DNA of 64,000 bases from Chromatiales bacterium. GTDB taxonomy: Bacteria > Pseudomonadota > Gammaproteobacteria > Steroidobacterales > GCA-2729495. The notes beneath the pieces are model-generated. The model made no database searches, was not told the origin of the DNA, and was given only the letters and a program-made list of their open reading frames with translations. The stretch lies in contig JACKNI010000001.1 in assembly GCA_024234935.1 (NCBI GenBank), forward strand, positions 806,001 to 870,000. The letters run 5' to 3'. Positions 51,752 through 61,785 of this stretch are shown here, in pieces; positions within the stretch are counted from its first letter, which is position 1, and each line of letters begins with the position of its first letter. The translations under genes and the position numbers were made by a program.

Positions 51752-53290
51752 TCAGACGGTCCGCAACCGGGGAGCGGCGCCGGCACCATCCGTACCAGAT
51801 GGACCGCGGCGGCGTTTCGAATCACGCTGTGACATGGCCCGATCGCCGCGCTGCTGCTCGAGTTGCGAAAGATACTCGGGACTCACATCCCCGGTTACAT
51901 ACTCACCGGAAAAGCATGACGTATCAAACTCGGTGATCTCCGCGTCATCGTGGTGGACTGCCTTGATCAGATCGTCGAGATCCTGGTAGACGAGCCAGTC
52001 GGCACCTATGAATTCCTGTACCTGCTGCTCGGTTCGGTCACTCGCGACCAGCTCGCTGGCGGCCGGCATATCGATACCGTATACGTTCGGGAACCGGACC
52101 GGCGGCGAGGCGGATGCAAAATACACCCGTCGCGCACCCGCTTCGCGGGCCATCTCGATGATCTGCTGGGAGGTCGTTCCACGCACCACTGAGTCATCGA
52201 CCAGCAGCACGTTCTTGTCGCCAAACTCCAGATCGATTGCGTTCAGCTTGCGGCGCACCGACTGTCGCCGCATTTCCTGACCGGGCATGATGAAGGTGCG
52301 GCCGATATAGCGGTTCTTGATGAAGCCTTCGCGGTACTTGACGCCCAGCCGGTGCGCGACCTCAAGCGCGCTGGTGCGGCTCGAATCCGGTATCGGGATA
52401 ACCACGTCGATATCGTGGTCCGGTCGTTCCCGCAGGATCTTCTCTGCCAGGCGTTCACCCATGCGCAACCGCGCCTTGTAGACGGAGATGCGGTCAATGA
52501 TCGAGTCCGGCCGTGCAAAATAAACGTACTCGAAGATGCACGGCGTATAGCTGCGCGGAAGGTCACAAACCTTGCTGTGCAGGCGACCATCCCGCTCGAT
52601 GATGACGGCCTCACCCGGCAGGATGTCGCGCACCACCTTGAAACCGAGCGCATCCATCGCCACGCTCTCCGATGCCACCATATGCTCGATGCCATCGGGC
52701 GTTTCACGGCGCCCGAGGCATACCGGACGTATGCCGTGAGGGTCCCGGAAAGCCACGATGCCATAGCCGATGATCAACGCCACTACGGCATAGCCGCCGC
52801 GGCAGCGACGGTGCACAGCGGCCACCGCCGCAAAGATCGCCTGCGGTGTCAGTTCTGCCGCTGGCTGCTGCTGAAGCTCATGGGCGAACACGTTGAGCAG
52901 CACTTCGGTATCCGAGCCGGTGTTGAGATGGCGGCGATCCTGCTGGATCAGCAGGGCTTTCAGTTCGTCGGAGTTTGTCAGGTTGCCGTTGTGCGCCAAG
53001 GCGATGCCATACGGCGAGTTGACGTAAAAGGGCTGGGCCTCACTGGACCTGAGTGTCCCCGCGGTCGGATAGCGGCAGTGACCGATACCGATGTTGCCGC
53101 GCAATTCCTCCATGTGCCGCTGCAGGAAAACATCGCTGACGAGCCCGTTTTTCTTGCGCGTACAGAGAGTGCCATTCCAGTCTGTGACGATACCGGCTGC
53201 ATCCTGGCCGCGGTGCTGCAAGACCATCAGCGCGTCATACAGTCCCTGATTGACCGGCTGATGACTGACGATGCCGACGATGCCACACAC
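51752..53290 (-). CDS. purF: Amidophosphoribosyltransferase
   Basis: 512 residues. The protein starts Met-Cys-Gly-Ile-Val-Gly, so Cys2 becomes the N-terminal nucleophile of the glutaminase domain. The PRPP-binding loop is VLLVDDSVVRGTTSQQI. It catalyses the first committed step of purine synthesis. The start is a GTG whose first base is the last base of the cvpA stop. The C-terminal tail (SQRDSKRRRGPSGTDG and following) is basic and low-complexity. Confidence 0.97.
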   Translation of the reverse strand: MCGIVGIVSHQPVNQGLYDALMVLQHRGQDAAGIVTDWNGTLCTRKKNGLVSDVFLQRHMEELRGNIGIGHCRYPTAGTLRSSEAQPFYVNSPYGIALAHNGNLTNSDELKALLIQQDRRHLNTGSDTEVLLNVFAHELQQQPAAELTPQAIFAAVAAVHRRCRGGYAVVALIIGYGIVAFRDPHGIRPVCLGRRETPDGIEHMVASESVAMDALGFKVVRDILPGEAVIIERDGRLHSKVCDLPRSYTPCIFEYVYFARPDSIIDRISVYKARLRMGERLAEKILRERPDHDIDVVIPIPDSSRTSALEVAHRLGVKYREGFIKNRYIGRTFIMPGQEMRRQSVRRKLNAIDLEFGDKNVLLVDDSVVRGTTSQQIIEMAREAGARRVYFASASPPVRFPNVYGIDMPAASELVASDRTEQQVQEFIGADWLVYQDLDDLIKAVHHDDAEITEFDTSCFSGEYVTGDVSPEYLSQLEQQRGDRAMSQRDSKRRRGPSGTDGAGAAPRLRTV

Positions 53291-53793
53291 TAGAACCAGA
53301 CTCCTGCCTGCTCACCCAGGCCCTTGACCTGCTGCCCGGCCAGCGCCCAGAACTTCTCGCCGGCTGCGGCGGCATACGGTATCAGCTTGGACCGTTGCCA
53401 CCAAGATTCAGACTCAAAACCGCCTTCCTTCAGCACCAGCACGACCAGAATCATTGCCATAAGCCCGCGGGCCAGACCAAACAGCAGTCCCAGCACCCGG
53501 TCAGTACCGGTCACGGCGCTGTTGCGGATCAGGTATCCCACCAGCCAGCCGAGCAGGCTGCCGGCAAACAATATCCCGACAAACGCCAGGGTCCTGCCCG
53601 CCCAGAGTTGCAGCGCTGGCTCGTGCAGAAAGCCGTTGAGCAGTGTCCCCATCTGACCACCAAAGCGGGCAGCGCCCCACAGCGCCAGTATCCAGACCAG
53701 CACCGACAGGGCTTCGCGGATAAAGCCACGCAGCACACCCACCAGACCGGAGACCGCAACCAGCACGACAAGAATGTAGTCGACTGTGTTCAT
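53290..53793 (-). CDS. cvpA: CvpA family inner-membrane protein
   Basis: 167 residues with four membrane segments, opening VDYILVVLVAVSGLVGVLRG, then REALSVLVWILALWGAARFG, LLGWLVGYLIRNSAVTGTDR and LGLLFGLARGLMAMILVVLV. This is the standard CvpA pattern. Function is not well defined; it is needed for colicin V export in E. coli. It lies directly before purF with stop/start contact. Confidence 0.93.
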   Translation of the reverse strand: MNTVDYILVVLVAVSGLVGVLRGFIREALSVLVWILALWGAARFGGQMGTLLNGFLHEPALQLWAGRTLAFVGILFAGSLLGWLVGYLIRNSAVTGTDRVLGLLFGLARGLMAMILVVLVLKEGGFESESWWQRSKLIPYAAAAGEKFWALAGQQVKGLGEQAGVWF

Positions 53794-53796
53794 CAG

Positions 53797-54423
53797 CTAT
53801 AGCCTGGTTACCTGCCCCTTGAAACCGGCGCCGGAAAGCTTTTCTGCCAGCGCGACAGCGGCATCCCGGTCGGCACGCGGCCCCACGAGCACACGAGACA
53901 TCGAGCCATTGTTGCTCTTGCGGATCGTCGTATTGAAGCCCGCGGCCTTCAGCTTCCTGGCCAGACCGTCAGCATTCAGCCGGTTTGAGAAGCTGCCCAG
54001 CTGCACATACCACTCCCCGGTATCGGCAACGGCCGGCTTCCCCGGCGCCGGCGCCCGAGCGACGGCGTCGTCCGTGGCTGCCGCCACAACTGCCTGCCTT
54101 GCCGGTTCTGGCACCGTGGATGGCGCCGGCGGCTCGGCCTCGTTCAAAATCAGCGGCGCAGCGATCTCGTCCGCAGGTGACTCTTCAGGCGGCAGCGTTC
54201 CGGCGGGCTCGCCCGGAACATCGCGCAACTGCGGTACCGGCGGCACACGCTCCGTATTGCTCAGACTCAGCGTATGCGTACGCAAATCAGGCACTTCTGC
54301 CGGCACCGGCTCCCCGGCCATTTCCGAATGCTGATTGCCATCCAGAATGGAGGGCACGACGAGAACGAGAACCGCGAGCAGACACGCGGCACCAACCATT
54401 CGTTCAGCGAGCTGGCGGTCCAT
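53797..54423 (-). CDS. dedD: DedD-like SPOR-domain protein
   Basis: 208 residues. A short cytoplasmic start with LAERMVGAACLLAVLVLVVPSIL as the single membrane helix is followed by a proline/alanine-rich periplasmic linker and a C-terminal SPOR domain (about 130-208) with YVQLGSFSNRLNADGLARKL and VLVGPRADRDAAVALAEKL. SPOR domains bind denuded peptidoglycan at the division septum. It sits between folC and cvpA as usual. Confidence 0.9.
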   Translation of the reverse strand: MDRQLAERMVGAACLLAVLVLVVPSILDGNQHSEMAGEPVPAEVPDLRTHTLSLSNTERVPPVPQLRDVPGEPAGTLPPEESPADEIAAPLILNEAEPPAPSTVPEPARQAVVAAATDDAVARAPAPGKPAVADTGEWYVQLGSFSNRLNADGLARKLKAAGFNTTIRKSNNGSMSRVLVGPRADRDAAVALAEKLSGAGFKGQVTRL

Positions 54424-54447
54424 CAAAAAACGGTTCCAGGCGGGCCG

Positions 54448-55737
54448 TCAGTATAAACCAAGCCACTGCAGGGCAGGCGCCACAATGCGGAACGAACCGC
54501 AGACCACTATGCGGCCCGTCGGTGGCGTCAGGCGCTCAGCCAGCCTGAATGCTGCCTCCGGCGTCGCTGCATATTCAAAGTCATCGATCCCCGCAGCTGC
54601 CATTCCTGCGCACATGCGCTCGCTGCTGCTGGCCCGGGGGTCGTCGATACCAGCGACGATCCAGCGCGTGGCAATCGGTGCCAGTACAGCCACAAAGGGC
54701 GTTACCGCCTTGTCAGCCAGCAGTGTCGTTACGAAGGTCGTTGCGGCAGCGCTCGGCAGAGTCTCGAGTTGTGCGCGGAGTACAGTTGCTGCCTGCGGAT
54801 TGTGTGCCACATCCAGAATCCATTCATGTGTCGCACATACCTGCTGGAAACGACCGTCCGGACGGGAATGGGCAAACACGGCATTCAGGGCAGCGAGCTC
54901 GGCCAGCAATGCGGGTTCGAGTACAGACAGCGCTGCCAGTACCAGGCTGGCATCGCGATACTGGGCAGCCGACCAGTATTGCGGTGCCTTGAGTCCCCCG
55001 ATGCCTCCCGCAGCTGCACCCTGCCACGACCAGCTACGCAGGCCATCAGCCAGCTTCTCGCTGGTGGTGTGGTAGGAAAAGTCACTGCCCAGGACCGCCA
55101 GCGGTGTACCGGTTTCCGCCGCATGATTCCTGATTGCAGCCGGCACTGGCTGGTCTGCATAGAAAGCCGGTCGACCCGGTCGCATGATCCCGGCCTTCTC
55201 GGCGGCGATTTCCTCGACCGTTTCACCCAGCCAGTCCTGATGGTCGAGCCCGATCGTGGTGATCAGCGCGAGATCGGCCGCCAGTACGTTGACTGCATCC
55301 AGACGGCCGCCCAGACCGACCTCCAGAATCCAGGTATCGCAATGAGCTTCCGCAAAACAGCCGAACGCCGCGAGCGTGCCAAATTCAAAGTAGGTCAGCG
55401 GCACATCGCCACGCACTGCCTCAATACGCTCAAAGGCGCGCACCAGTCCGGCATCGGAGACTGGCGCACCGCAGATACGGATACGCTCGTTGTAGTGCAC
55501 CAGATGGGGCGAGGTATAGAGCCCGGGACGGCGGTCAGCCGCCAGCAGCATGTCCTGCAACAGGGTCACGGTCGTGCCCTTGCCATTGGTTCCGGCCACG
55601 GTCACGACACGGCCGGCTGGAGGTTCAAGGTCGAGACGCTCCAGCACTGCGCCGACGCGCTCAAGACCGAGCTCAACAGCGTGCGGACTCAGGGACTCCT
55701 GCCACCGGAGCCACTCCGCAAGGGTTCTCGTCGGCAT
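54448..55737 (-). CDS. folC: Folylpolyglutamate synthase / dihydrofolate synthase
   Basis: About 429 residues. VVTVAGTNGKGTTVTLLQ is the P-loop, SPHLVHYNERIRI the substrate loop, EVGLGGRLDAVN and TTIGLDHQDWLGETVEEIAAEKAGI the Mur-ligase-like core. It adds glutamate to dihydropteroate and to folates. The ATG at 55737 is preceded by a TTG that also extends the frame by one codon. It starts six bases after the accD stop. Confidence 0.95.
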   Translation of the reverse strand: MPTRTLAEWLRWQESLSPHAVELGLERVGAVLERLDLEPPAGRVVTVAGTNGKGTTVTLLQDMLLAADRRPGLYTSPHLVHYNERIRICGAPVSDAGLVRAFERIEAVRGDVPLTYFEFGTLAAFGCFAEAHCDTWILEVGLGGRLDAVNVLAADLALITTIGLDHQDWLGETVEEIAAEKAGIMRPGRPAFYADQPVPAAIRNHAAETGTPLAVLGSDFSYHTTSEKLADGLRSWSWQGAAAGGIGGLKAPQYWSAAQYRDASLVLAALSVLEPALLAELAALNAVFAHSRPDGRFQQVCATHEWILDVAHNPQAATVLRAQLETLPSAAATTFVTTLLADKAVTPFVAVLAPIATRWIVAGIDDPRASSSERMCAGMAAAGIDDFEYAATPEAAFRLAERLTPPTGRIVVCGSFRIVAPALQWLGLY

Positions 55738-55743
55738 CAAGCC

Positions 55744-56619
55744 TCAGGCCGGCAGGTCGACGGCTGGCGGCGCCTGCTTGAGCAGCTTGGCGAGCAGCTG
55801 CGCAATCTCGTCACGCATCTGGCGACGATCGACAATCATGTCCAGGGCGCCGTGTTCGAGCAGAAACTCGCTGCGCTGGAAACCCTCGGGCAGGGTTTCC
55901 CTCACCGTCTGCTGAATCACACGCGGCCCGGCAAAACCAATCAGGGCGTTGGGCTCGGCAATATTGATGTCACCCAGCATGGCAAGGCTCGCCGACACAC
56001 CACCGGTAGTCGGGTCGGTAAGCACGGAGATATAGGGAATACGCGCATCGGAGAGCGAGGCCAAGGCACCGCTGGTCTTGGCCATCTGCAGCAACGAGTA
56101 CAGGGCTTCCTGCATGCGGGCGCCGCCGCTGGCAGAAAAACAGATCAGTGGCGCGCGGTGGTCGCGACCGTATGCGGCAGCCCGCGTGAATTTCTCGCCA
56201 ACCACCGAGCCCATCGACCCGCCCATGAAGCGAAACTCGAAGGCGCAGACAACGACGGGCTGCCCCTTGAGCAAACCGGACATCGCGACCAGCGCATCGC
56301 GCTCACCAGTGTCCTTCTGGGCCTGCGCGATACGCGCCCGATAGGGCTTGGTGTCCTTGAAGCGCAGCGGATCCTGCGGACTGAGCTTTTCGCCGATCTC
56401 CTTTCCGGAACCCGCGTCGAGAAAAACTGCCAGCCTGTCGCGCGCAACCAGACGCATATGATGGCTGCACTTGGGACAGACATGGAGATTGCGCTCGAGC
56501 TCGGCACGGTAGAGCTGCGCGCTGCACTGGGGGCACTTGATCCAGAGTCCCTCGGGCACTGAACGTGTCCGCCGCTCGGTCTTGATCCGCGAGGGCAGGA
56601 CTTTTTCATACCAGGTCAT
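55744..56619 (-). CDS. accD: Acetyl-CoA carboxylase carboxyltransferase beta subunit
   Basis: 291 residues. The N-terminal zinc finger has four cysteines (KCPQCSAQLYRAEL and HVCPKCSHHM). The crotonase-like core has FEFRFMGGSMGSVVGEKF and ICFSASGGARMQEALYSLLQM. With AccA it transfers the carboxyl group to acetyl-CoA, the first step of fatty-acid synthesis. The truA stop lies 24 bases upstream; no trpF, trpB or trpA is between them. Confidence 0.96.
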   Translation of the reverse strand: MTWYEKVLPSRIKTERRTRSVPEGLWIKCPQCSAQLYRAELERNLHVCPKCSHHMRLVARDRLAVFLDAGSGKEIGEKLSPQDPLRFKDTKPYRARIAQAQKDTGERDALVAMSGLLKGQPVVVCAFEFRFMGGSMGSVVGEKFTRAAAYGRDHRAPLICFSASGGARMQEALYSLLQMAKTSGALASLSDARIPYISVLTDPTTGGVSASLAMLGDINIAEPNALIGFAGPRVIQQTVRETLPEGFQRSEFLLEHGALDMIVDRRQMRDEIAQLLAKLLKQAPPAVDLPA

Positions 56620-56643
56620 GGGCGAATCATAATCAAGTCCGGT

Positions 56644-57450
56644 TCATCGATCACGCCAATCGGCAGACCAGACCGGCCGGGACGGTGGCGGCGGGAAACC
56701 GAAGGCATCCGGATAGTGGACGGCAGCAAGGAAAAGACCCGATGACGGCGCGGTTGGCGCCGCCGCGCGCCGGTCTTTCAGCGCCAGCAGTTCGCTGATC
56801 CAGCCAGCCTCAGCCTCACCACTGCCCACCGCGACCAGCGAACCAACGATATTGCGCACCATGTGGTAGAGAAAGCCATTGGCGCGCACTTCGAGAACCA
56901 GATAATCACCGTGCCGGACGACCTCCAGATGCTCCACCCGGCGCACCGGGCTCCTTGACTGGCAGCCTGCCGCACGGAAAGAAGAAAAATCATGTTCGCC
57001 AAGCAGATAGCTGCCCGCGGCCTGCATCAGCCCGGCATCCAGCGGCGTGCGCAACTGCCAGGCACGGTGCCGATCAAGCGCGGAACGCACTGGACGATTG
57101 AGAATCACGTAACGGTAGGTGCGCGCCAGTGCCGAGTATCGCGCGTGAAAATCCGGTGGTACGGCCCTGACCCACTGGATCGCGATATCCGCGGGCAGAT
57201 TGCTGTTGATGCCGCGCAACCAGGCATATTCGGAACGACTGGCGATGGAGTCGAAATGCACCACCTGGCCGCAGGCGTGCACACCGGTATCGGTACGCCC
57301 GGCGGCGGCTGTCGTCAGGGCTTCGTTGGCGACGGTACTGATCGCAGCATTCAGCGTGGACTGAATGCTGCGTGCATGGCTCTGGACCTGCCAGCCGAAG
57401 AATTCACCGCCGTCGTATTCAACCCCGGCAGCAAGACGCTGGGCGATCAC
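56644..57450 (-). CDS. truA: tRNA pseudouridine(38-40) synthase
   Basis: 268 residues. AAAGRTDTGVHACGQVVHF holds the catalytic Asp (54), and ARSIQSTLNAAI and FLYHMVRNIVGSLVAVGSG are further TruA marks. It modifies uridines in the anticodon arm. The start is GTG at 57450, directly before the conserved first strand AAGVEYDGGEFFGWQ, with only a weak ribosome-binding site; the fimV stop lies 14 bases upstream. Confidence 0.94.
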   Translation of the reverse strand: MIAQRLAAGVEYDGGEFFGWQVQSHARSIQSTLNAAISTVANEALTTAAAGRTDTGVHACGQVVHFDSIASRSEYAWLRGINSNLPADIAIQWVRAVPPDFHARYSALARTYRYVILNRPVRSALDRHRAWQLRTPLDAGLMQAAGSYLLGEHDFSSFRAAGCQSRSPVRRVEHLEVVRHGDYLVLEVRANGFLYHMVRNIVGSLVAVGSGEAEAGWISELLALKDRRAAAPTAPSSGLFLAAVHYPDAFGFPPPPSRPVWSADWRDR

Positions 57451-57464
57451 TGATATGGTGTGGC

Positions 57465-60461
57465 TCAGTCGGCCAGTTCGTCCAGAAGCTTGCGGGCTTC
57501 CTGCTGCTGGGACGAGTCGCCCTCCTCAAGAACTTCGTTGAGGATGCTGCGGGCCCCTTCAGGATCACCCATGTCGACGTAGGCCCTGGCCAGATCCAGC
57601 TTGGTACCGACCTCGGTCATGGTCGGTCCATCAGGCCCGCGACCTCCCCGAGGCGTCACGACGGAGGTTGGTTCGGAGTCTTCAATCCCGTCTGCGCCGA
57701 TATCGAAATCGACCTGGCTCAGTTCGCCGGATTCCTCACCAAGCGCAACACCAGGCAGCTCGCCGCGCGGCTGTTCGGCCGTATCGTCGATACCTGGCGA
57801 CTGGCTGGTCGCCTCGCGGCTCGCCGCACTCTTCTCCATTGCCGTACCGATTGCCGGCAGATCAAGCGTCCCCTCATCGAGCGACATGCTGCGCATCTCG
57901 GAGGTTGCGTCCCCTTCCAGGCTCTGCAGGATGTCAGAGAGGTCTTCGTCCACATCGGCATCAGCATCGCCGATATCAAATATCTCGCCTTCACCGCCAT
58001 CGTCGGCCTTGCTTTCCTCGAGCTGGTTTTCGTCGACCGCCGCGTGCAGTCCCGTACCCATGTCGCCCGCCACTTCGTCGAGGCCAGTCAGATCAATGGC
58101 AAGATCTTCAACATTGATCTCTTCCGTATAGTCATGGCCTTCAGAGTCGGCAAGCCCGGCGCGCGACCCTGTTATCGCGGCATTCTCGAGCGTCGGCGTC
58201 TCGACGGTACCGGCCGCTGGCGTCTCCAGTGTTGGCGTTTCCACGGTCGGCGCATCTGGCCCGCGGAATTCCACGGTCGGCGTCTCGATGGTGGGCGTTT
58301 CCATGGTCGGGGAAAGGTCACCCGCCGGTGCTTCAACAGTTGGTGATTCGTTGCCCTGCAGTTCCGGTGCGATCTCGGTCTGCATCATGCCGGTATCGTC
58401 GACTCCGGTATCGTCGGTCCCGGCAATTTCACCGAAATCAAAGTCGAGAAGGTCAGCCGCCGGACCCGGTCGCGCCCCGGTCAGGTCCAGGTCGACGCTT
58501 TCAGCGGCGTTCTCGTCCAGCGTAAAGTCCACGCTGTCCCCACTGTCGCCGTCCAGCGAGACATCCAGGCCAGCGGTACCCGCACCGGCTGCAAACAGTT
58601 CCTCGCCCGGACAAATCTGCTTGCCCATGATGAGGACCTTGTTCCAGTCCGGGCTCTCGGCAACACCGGGCTGGCGATGGAAAATCTGTGCTTCCTTGAG
58701 GAAGGCCGCCTTGTTTTCCCAGATGAAATAGACTTCGAGCAGCTTGAGGCGCAGATCACGCCGGTCGGGATTGTCACGCAAAGCCCGCACCAGCAGCTCC
58801 GCCGCCTGGTCATAAAGACCGTAGGCCATGTGAAACTCGGCTTCGGCGACGACATCGGCCTGGTCGATCTCGACCGCGCCGTCGGTGCTGATCGTGCGTT
58901 CAAGCGCTGTCTCCGAATCATCGGCAGGTTTGCGGCCACTGCGCCCTGGTGCCGGTGCCACAGCCGTCTGTTGTGCCTTGATCTCGCCGGTCCGTTGCGC
59001 CTCGCTTTCCTCGACGATGAAGCCTTCGCGCAGCGTCGGCTCGGCTTGCGCTGCGCCGCCTACGGAGCTGCCTCTGGGCAAGGTAGAGAATCGGCCAGTG
59101 CTGTCGTCATCAGCCCTCGCCATGCGCCGGCGGCCAAAGACGACGAAGAGACCGGCCAGAACGACCGCAGCGGCAGCAATCAGGAAGTAGCTGTTGAACA
59201 CCAGGCTACCGAGCGAATCCAGCCAGGAACTTCCGGCGGGCTTCGGCTTGCGTTTAGCGGCGGTCTGCTTTGCGGGAGCTGCTGTGGAAGCCGCAGACCC
59301 GGCAGAATCTTCGGCGACGGTGGCTTCATCGCCAGCCGCTTCATCCGGCTCGGCAGCTGCCTTGTCTTCGATCGGCAACCGCTCTACGGGCGCTTCAATA
59401 GGCGCTTCAACCGGACGCTCAACCGCCGAACCCGGCCCGCCAACCTTCAGCCGGTCCTGCAATGCCTTGAGCTGGCTGTCTTTCAGGTCAAGCAGGCGGC
59501 GGCTCTCGGCGAGCTGCTGCTCGAGCGCCCTGACCTGCGCTGCATCCGCCCCGGCTGACGCTTTCGGAGCAGGCGTGGACGGCGTGCTTGCCGGCTTTTC
59601 CGCCGGTGGCACCAGCTGCAGGCGTGCCGCGCCTGCAGCTTCTGCTGCGCCTGCACGCCAGGCGTCATTCTGGCGGCGCACTTCGTTCATCGCTTCACTA
59701 CCTGAAAGCGCCGCGAGCTCGGCTCCGGCCGGTACGCGCAGGATCGCACCGCGCTTCAGCAGGTTGATATTGCCCGCGAATGCCTCTGGATTGGCGCGGA
59801 AGAGCGCAACCATCATGGCGTTCAGGGACACGCCACTGTCGGTATTCAGACGCTCCGAGATTGCCCAGAGCGTTTCGTTGGCGCGTACCGGCCCGTAGCT
59901 GCTGCCATCGGGCCCGGCAACCAGGCGATCATCGCCGCGCTGCCCAGCCCCGGCTGACGCGGCCGGTGCCTCCGGCTGCGCGACGGTCCGCTCAATGCGT
60001 TTGACCGCGGGCGCGGGCGCGGTTACCGCCGGCACGGCCGCAGCGGGTTGCACGGCACCGGTCCGTGCAAACGCGGGCGGGTCGAGCAGCATGGTGTATT
60101 CGCGCAGCAGATGACCCTGGGGCCAGGTGATATCCAGCAGCAGGGAGACGAAAGGCTCGCTGATGGGCAGACTGGAAGTGACGAGAATGCGAGCCCCACC
60201 GCCAGCACGGTCGACGGTGAAGTTTAGGGTATTCAGGAACTGCGGCCGGTCCAGGCCAAAACGCTGGAAGGTTTCTGCCGAAGCCAGGCGCACATCGAGT
60301 TGACTGAGGTCATCAGGCGATTCGGTTGTCACCGGAATCTCTGCGACCAGTTCTTGATTCAAGGCTGACTTGAGACTGATCTCGCCGAGGCCAAGGGCCC
60401 CGACAGACAACGGTATCAGCCCCGCCAGCAGCCATCCTGCAGCGAGTGGAACTCGTGGCAT
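57465..60461 (-). CDS. fimV: FimV-type motility/polarity hub protein
   Basis: About 998 residues. A signal peptide leads to the FimV N-terminal domain (LKSALNQELVAEIPV), a LysM unit (YGPVRANETLWAISERL ... LLKRGAILRVPAG), a coiled region, one membrane helix near residue 425, a long acidic cytoplasmic stretch and the FimV C-terminal TPR motif (AYVDMGDPEGARSILNEVLEE). It organises the cell pole for type IV pili. An acidic tandem repeat (PTxETPT) spans about 58185-58355. The ATG at 60461 has GGGG at good distance. Confidence 0.92.
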   Translation of the reverse strand: MPRVPLAAGWLLAGLIPLSVGALGLGEISLKSALNQELVAEIPVTTESPDDLSQLDVRLASAETFQRFGLDRPQFLNTLNFTVDRAGGGARILVTSSLPISEPFVSLLLDITWPQGHLLREYTMLLDPPAFARTGAVQPAAAVPAVTAPAPAVKRIERTVAQPEAPAASAGAGQRGDDRLVAGPDGSSYGPVRANETLWAISERLNTDSGVSLNAMMVALFRANPEAFAGNINLLKRGAILRVPAGAELAALSGSEAMNEVRRQNDAWRAGAAEAAGAARLQLVPPAEKPASTPSTPAPKASAGADAAQVRALEQQLAESRRLLDLKDSQLKALQDRLKVGGPGSAVERPVEAPIEAPVERLPIEDKAAAEPDEAAGDEATVAEDSAGSAASTAAPAKQTAAKRKPKPAGSSWLDSLGSLVFNSYFLIAAAAVVLAGLFVVFGRRRMARADDDSTGRFSTLPRGSSVGGAAQAEPTLREGFIVEESEAQRTGEIKAQQTAVAPAPGRSGRKPADDSETALERTISTDGAVEIDQADVVAEAEFHMAYGLYDQAAELLVRALRDNPDRRDLRLKLLEVYFIWENKAAFLKEAQIFHRQPGVAESPDWNKVLIMGKQICPGEELFAAGAGTAGLDVSLDGDSGDSVDFTLDENAAESVDLDLTGARPGPAADLLDFDFGEIAGTDDTGVDDTGMMQTEIAPELQGNESPTVEAPAGDLSPTMETPTIETPTVEFRGPDAPTVETPTLETPAAGTVETPTLENAAITGSRAGLADSEGHDYTEEINVEDLAIDLTGLDEVAGDMGTGLHAAVDENQLEESKADDGGEGEIFDIGDADADVDEDLSDILQSLEGDATSEMRSMSLDEGTLDLPAIGTAMEKSAASREATSQSPGIDDTAEQPRGELPGVALGEESGELSQVDFDIGADGIEDSEPTSVVTPRGGRGPDGPTMTEVGTKLDLARAYVDMGDPEGARSILNEVLEEGDSSQQQEARKLLDELAD
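58185..58355 (-). repeat. Degenerate tandem repeat inside fimV
   Basis: The minus strand encodes repeated PTVETPT-like units (PTMETPTIETPTVE, APTVETPTLETP, VETPTLE). The DNA shows matching copies of GTCGGCGTCTCGAC-like sequence on the plus strand. Unit length is about 12-24 bases with changes between copies, so copy-number variation is plausible. Confidence 0.7.
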
Positions 60462-60557
60462 CACCAATCCCCGTTCATGACCCAGAACACCACCCCTGGT
60501 GACTGCGTCTCAAGGCGCACAGCGGAACGTCGTAACCCACTCCGAGAAGTGGCTGCA

Positions 60558-60586
60558 ACTATAGCCCATATGACCGTATTACGTAA
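60558..60586 (-). promoter_or_regulatory. Probable sigma-70 promoter for fimV
   Basis: On the minus strand TTACGT, a 17-base spacer and TATAGT, about 97 bases before the fimV start. The -10 is good, the -35 matches half of the consensus. The 187-base gap between asd and fimV holds nothing else I can name. Confidence 0.45.
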
Positions 60587-60648
60587 GGCAGACCATGGAC
60601 GCATCGCCCGTTTCGTGACGCCCGTCTACTGTCGCCCGATGGACAGGC

Positions 60649-61677
<1,029 letters not shown>

Positions 61678-61785
61678 GAGCTGAAACTCTGCGATGGGTA
61701 TAGGGCGGAAAGCCGCCGAAGGATAGGCAATTGCAGGGCAAAAACAAGCCCCGCAGCGATACGGAACGGGCCATGCCCGGACCGC

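Noticed and set aside
54769..56562. Plus-strand open frame of about 597 codons opposite folC and accD
   Set aside because: It lies wholly antisense to two well-conserved genes; long antisense frames are expected in GC-rich codon-biased DNA, and the translation shows no family motif.
61700..61720. Hairpin GGCGG-CTTT-CCGCC before asd as attenuator
   Set aside because: The 5-bp stem has no T-run and no leader peptide or lysine-riboswitch-like structure around it.
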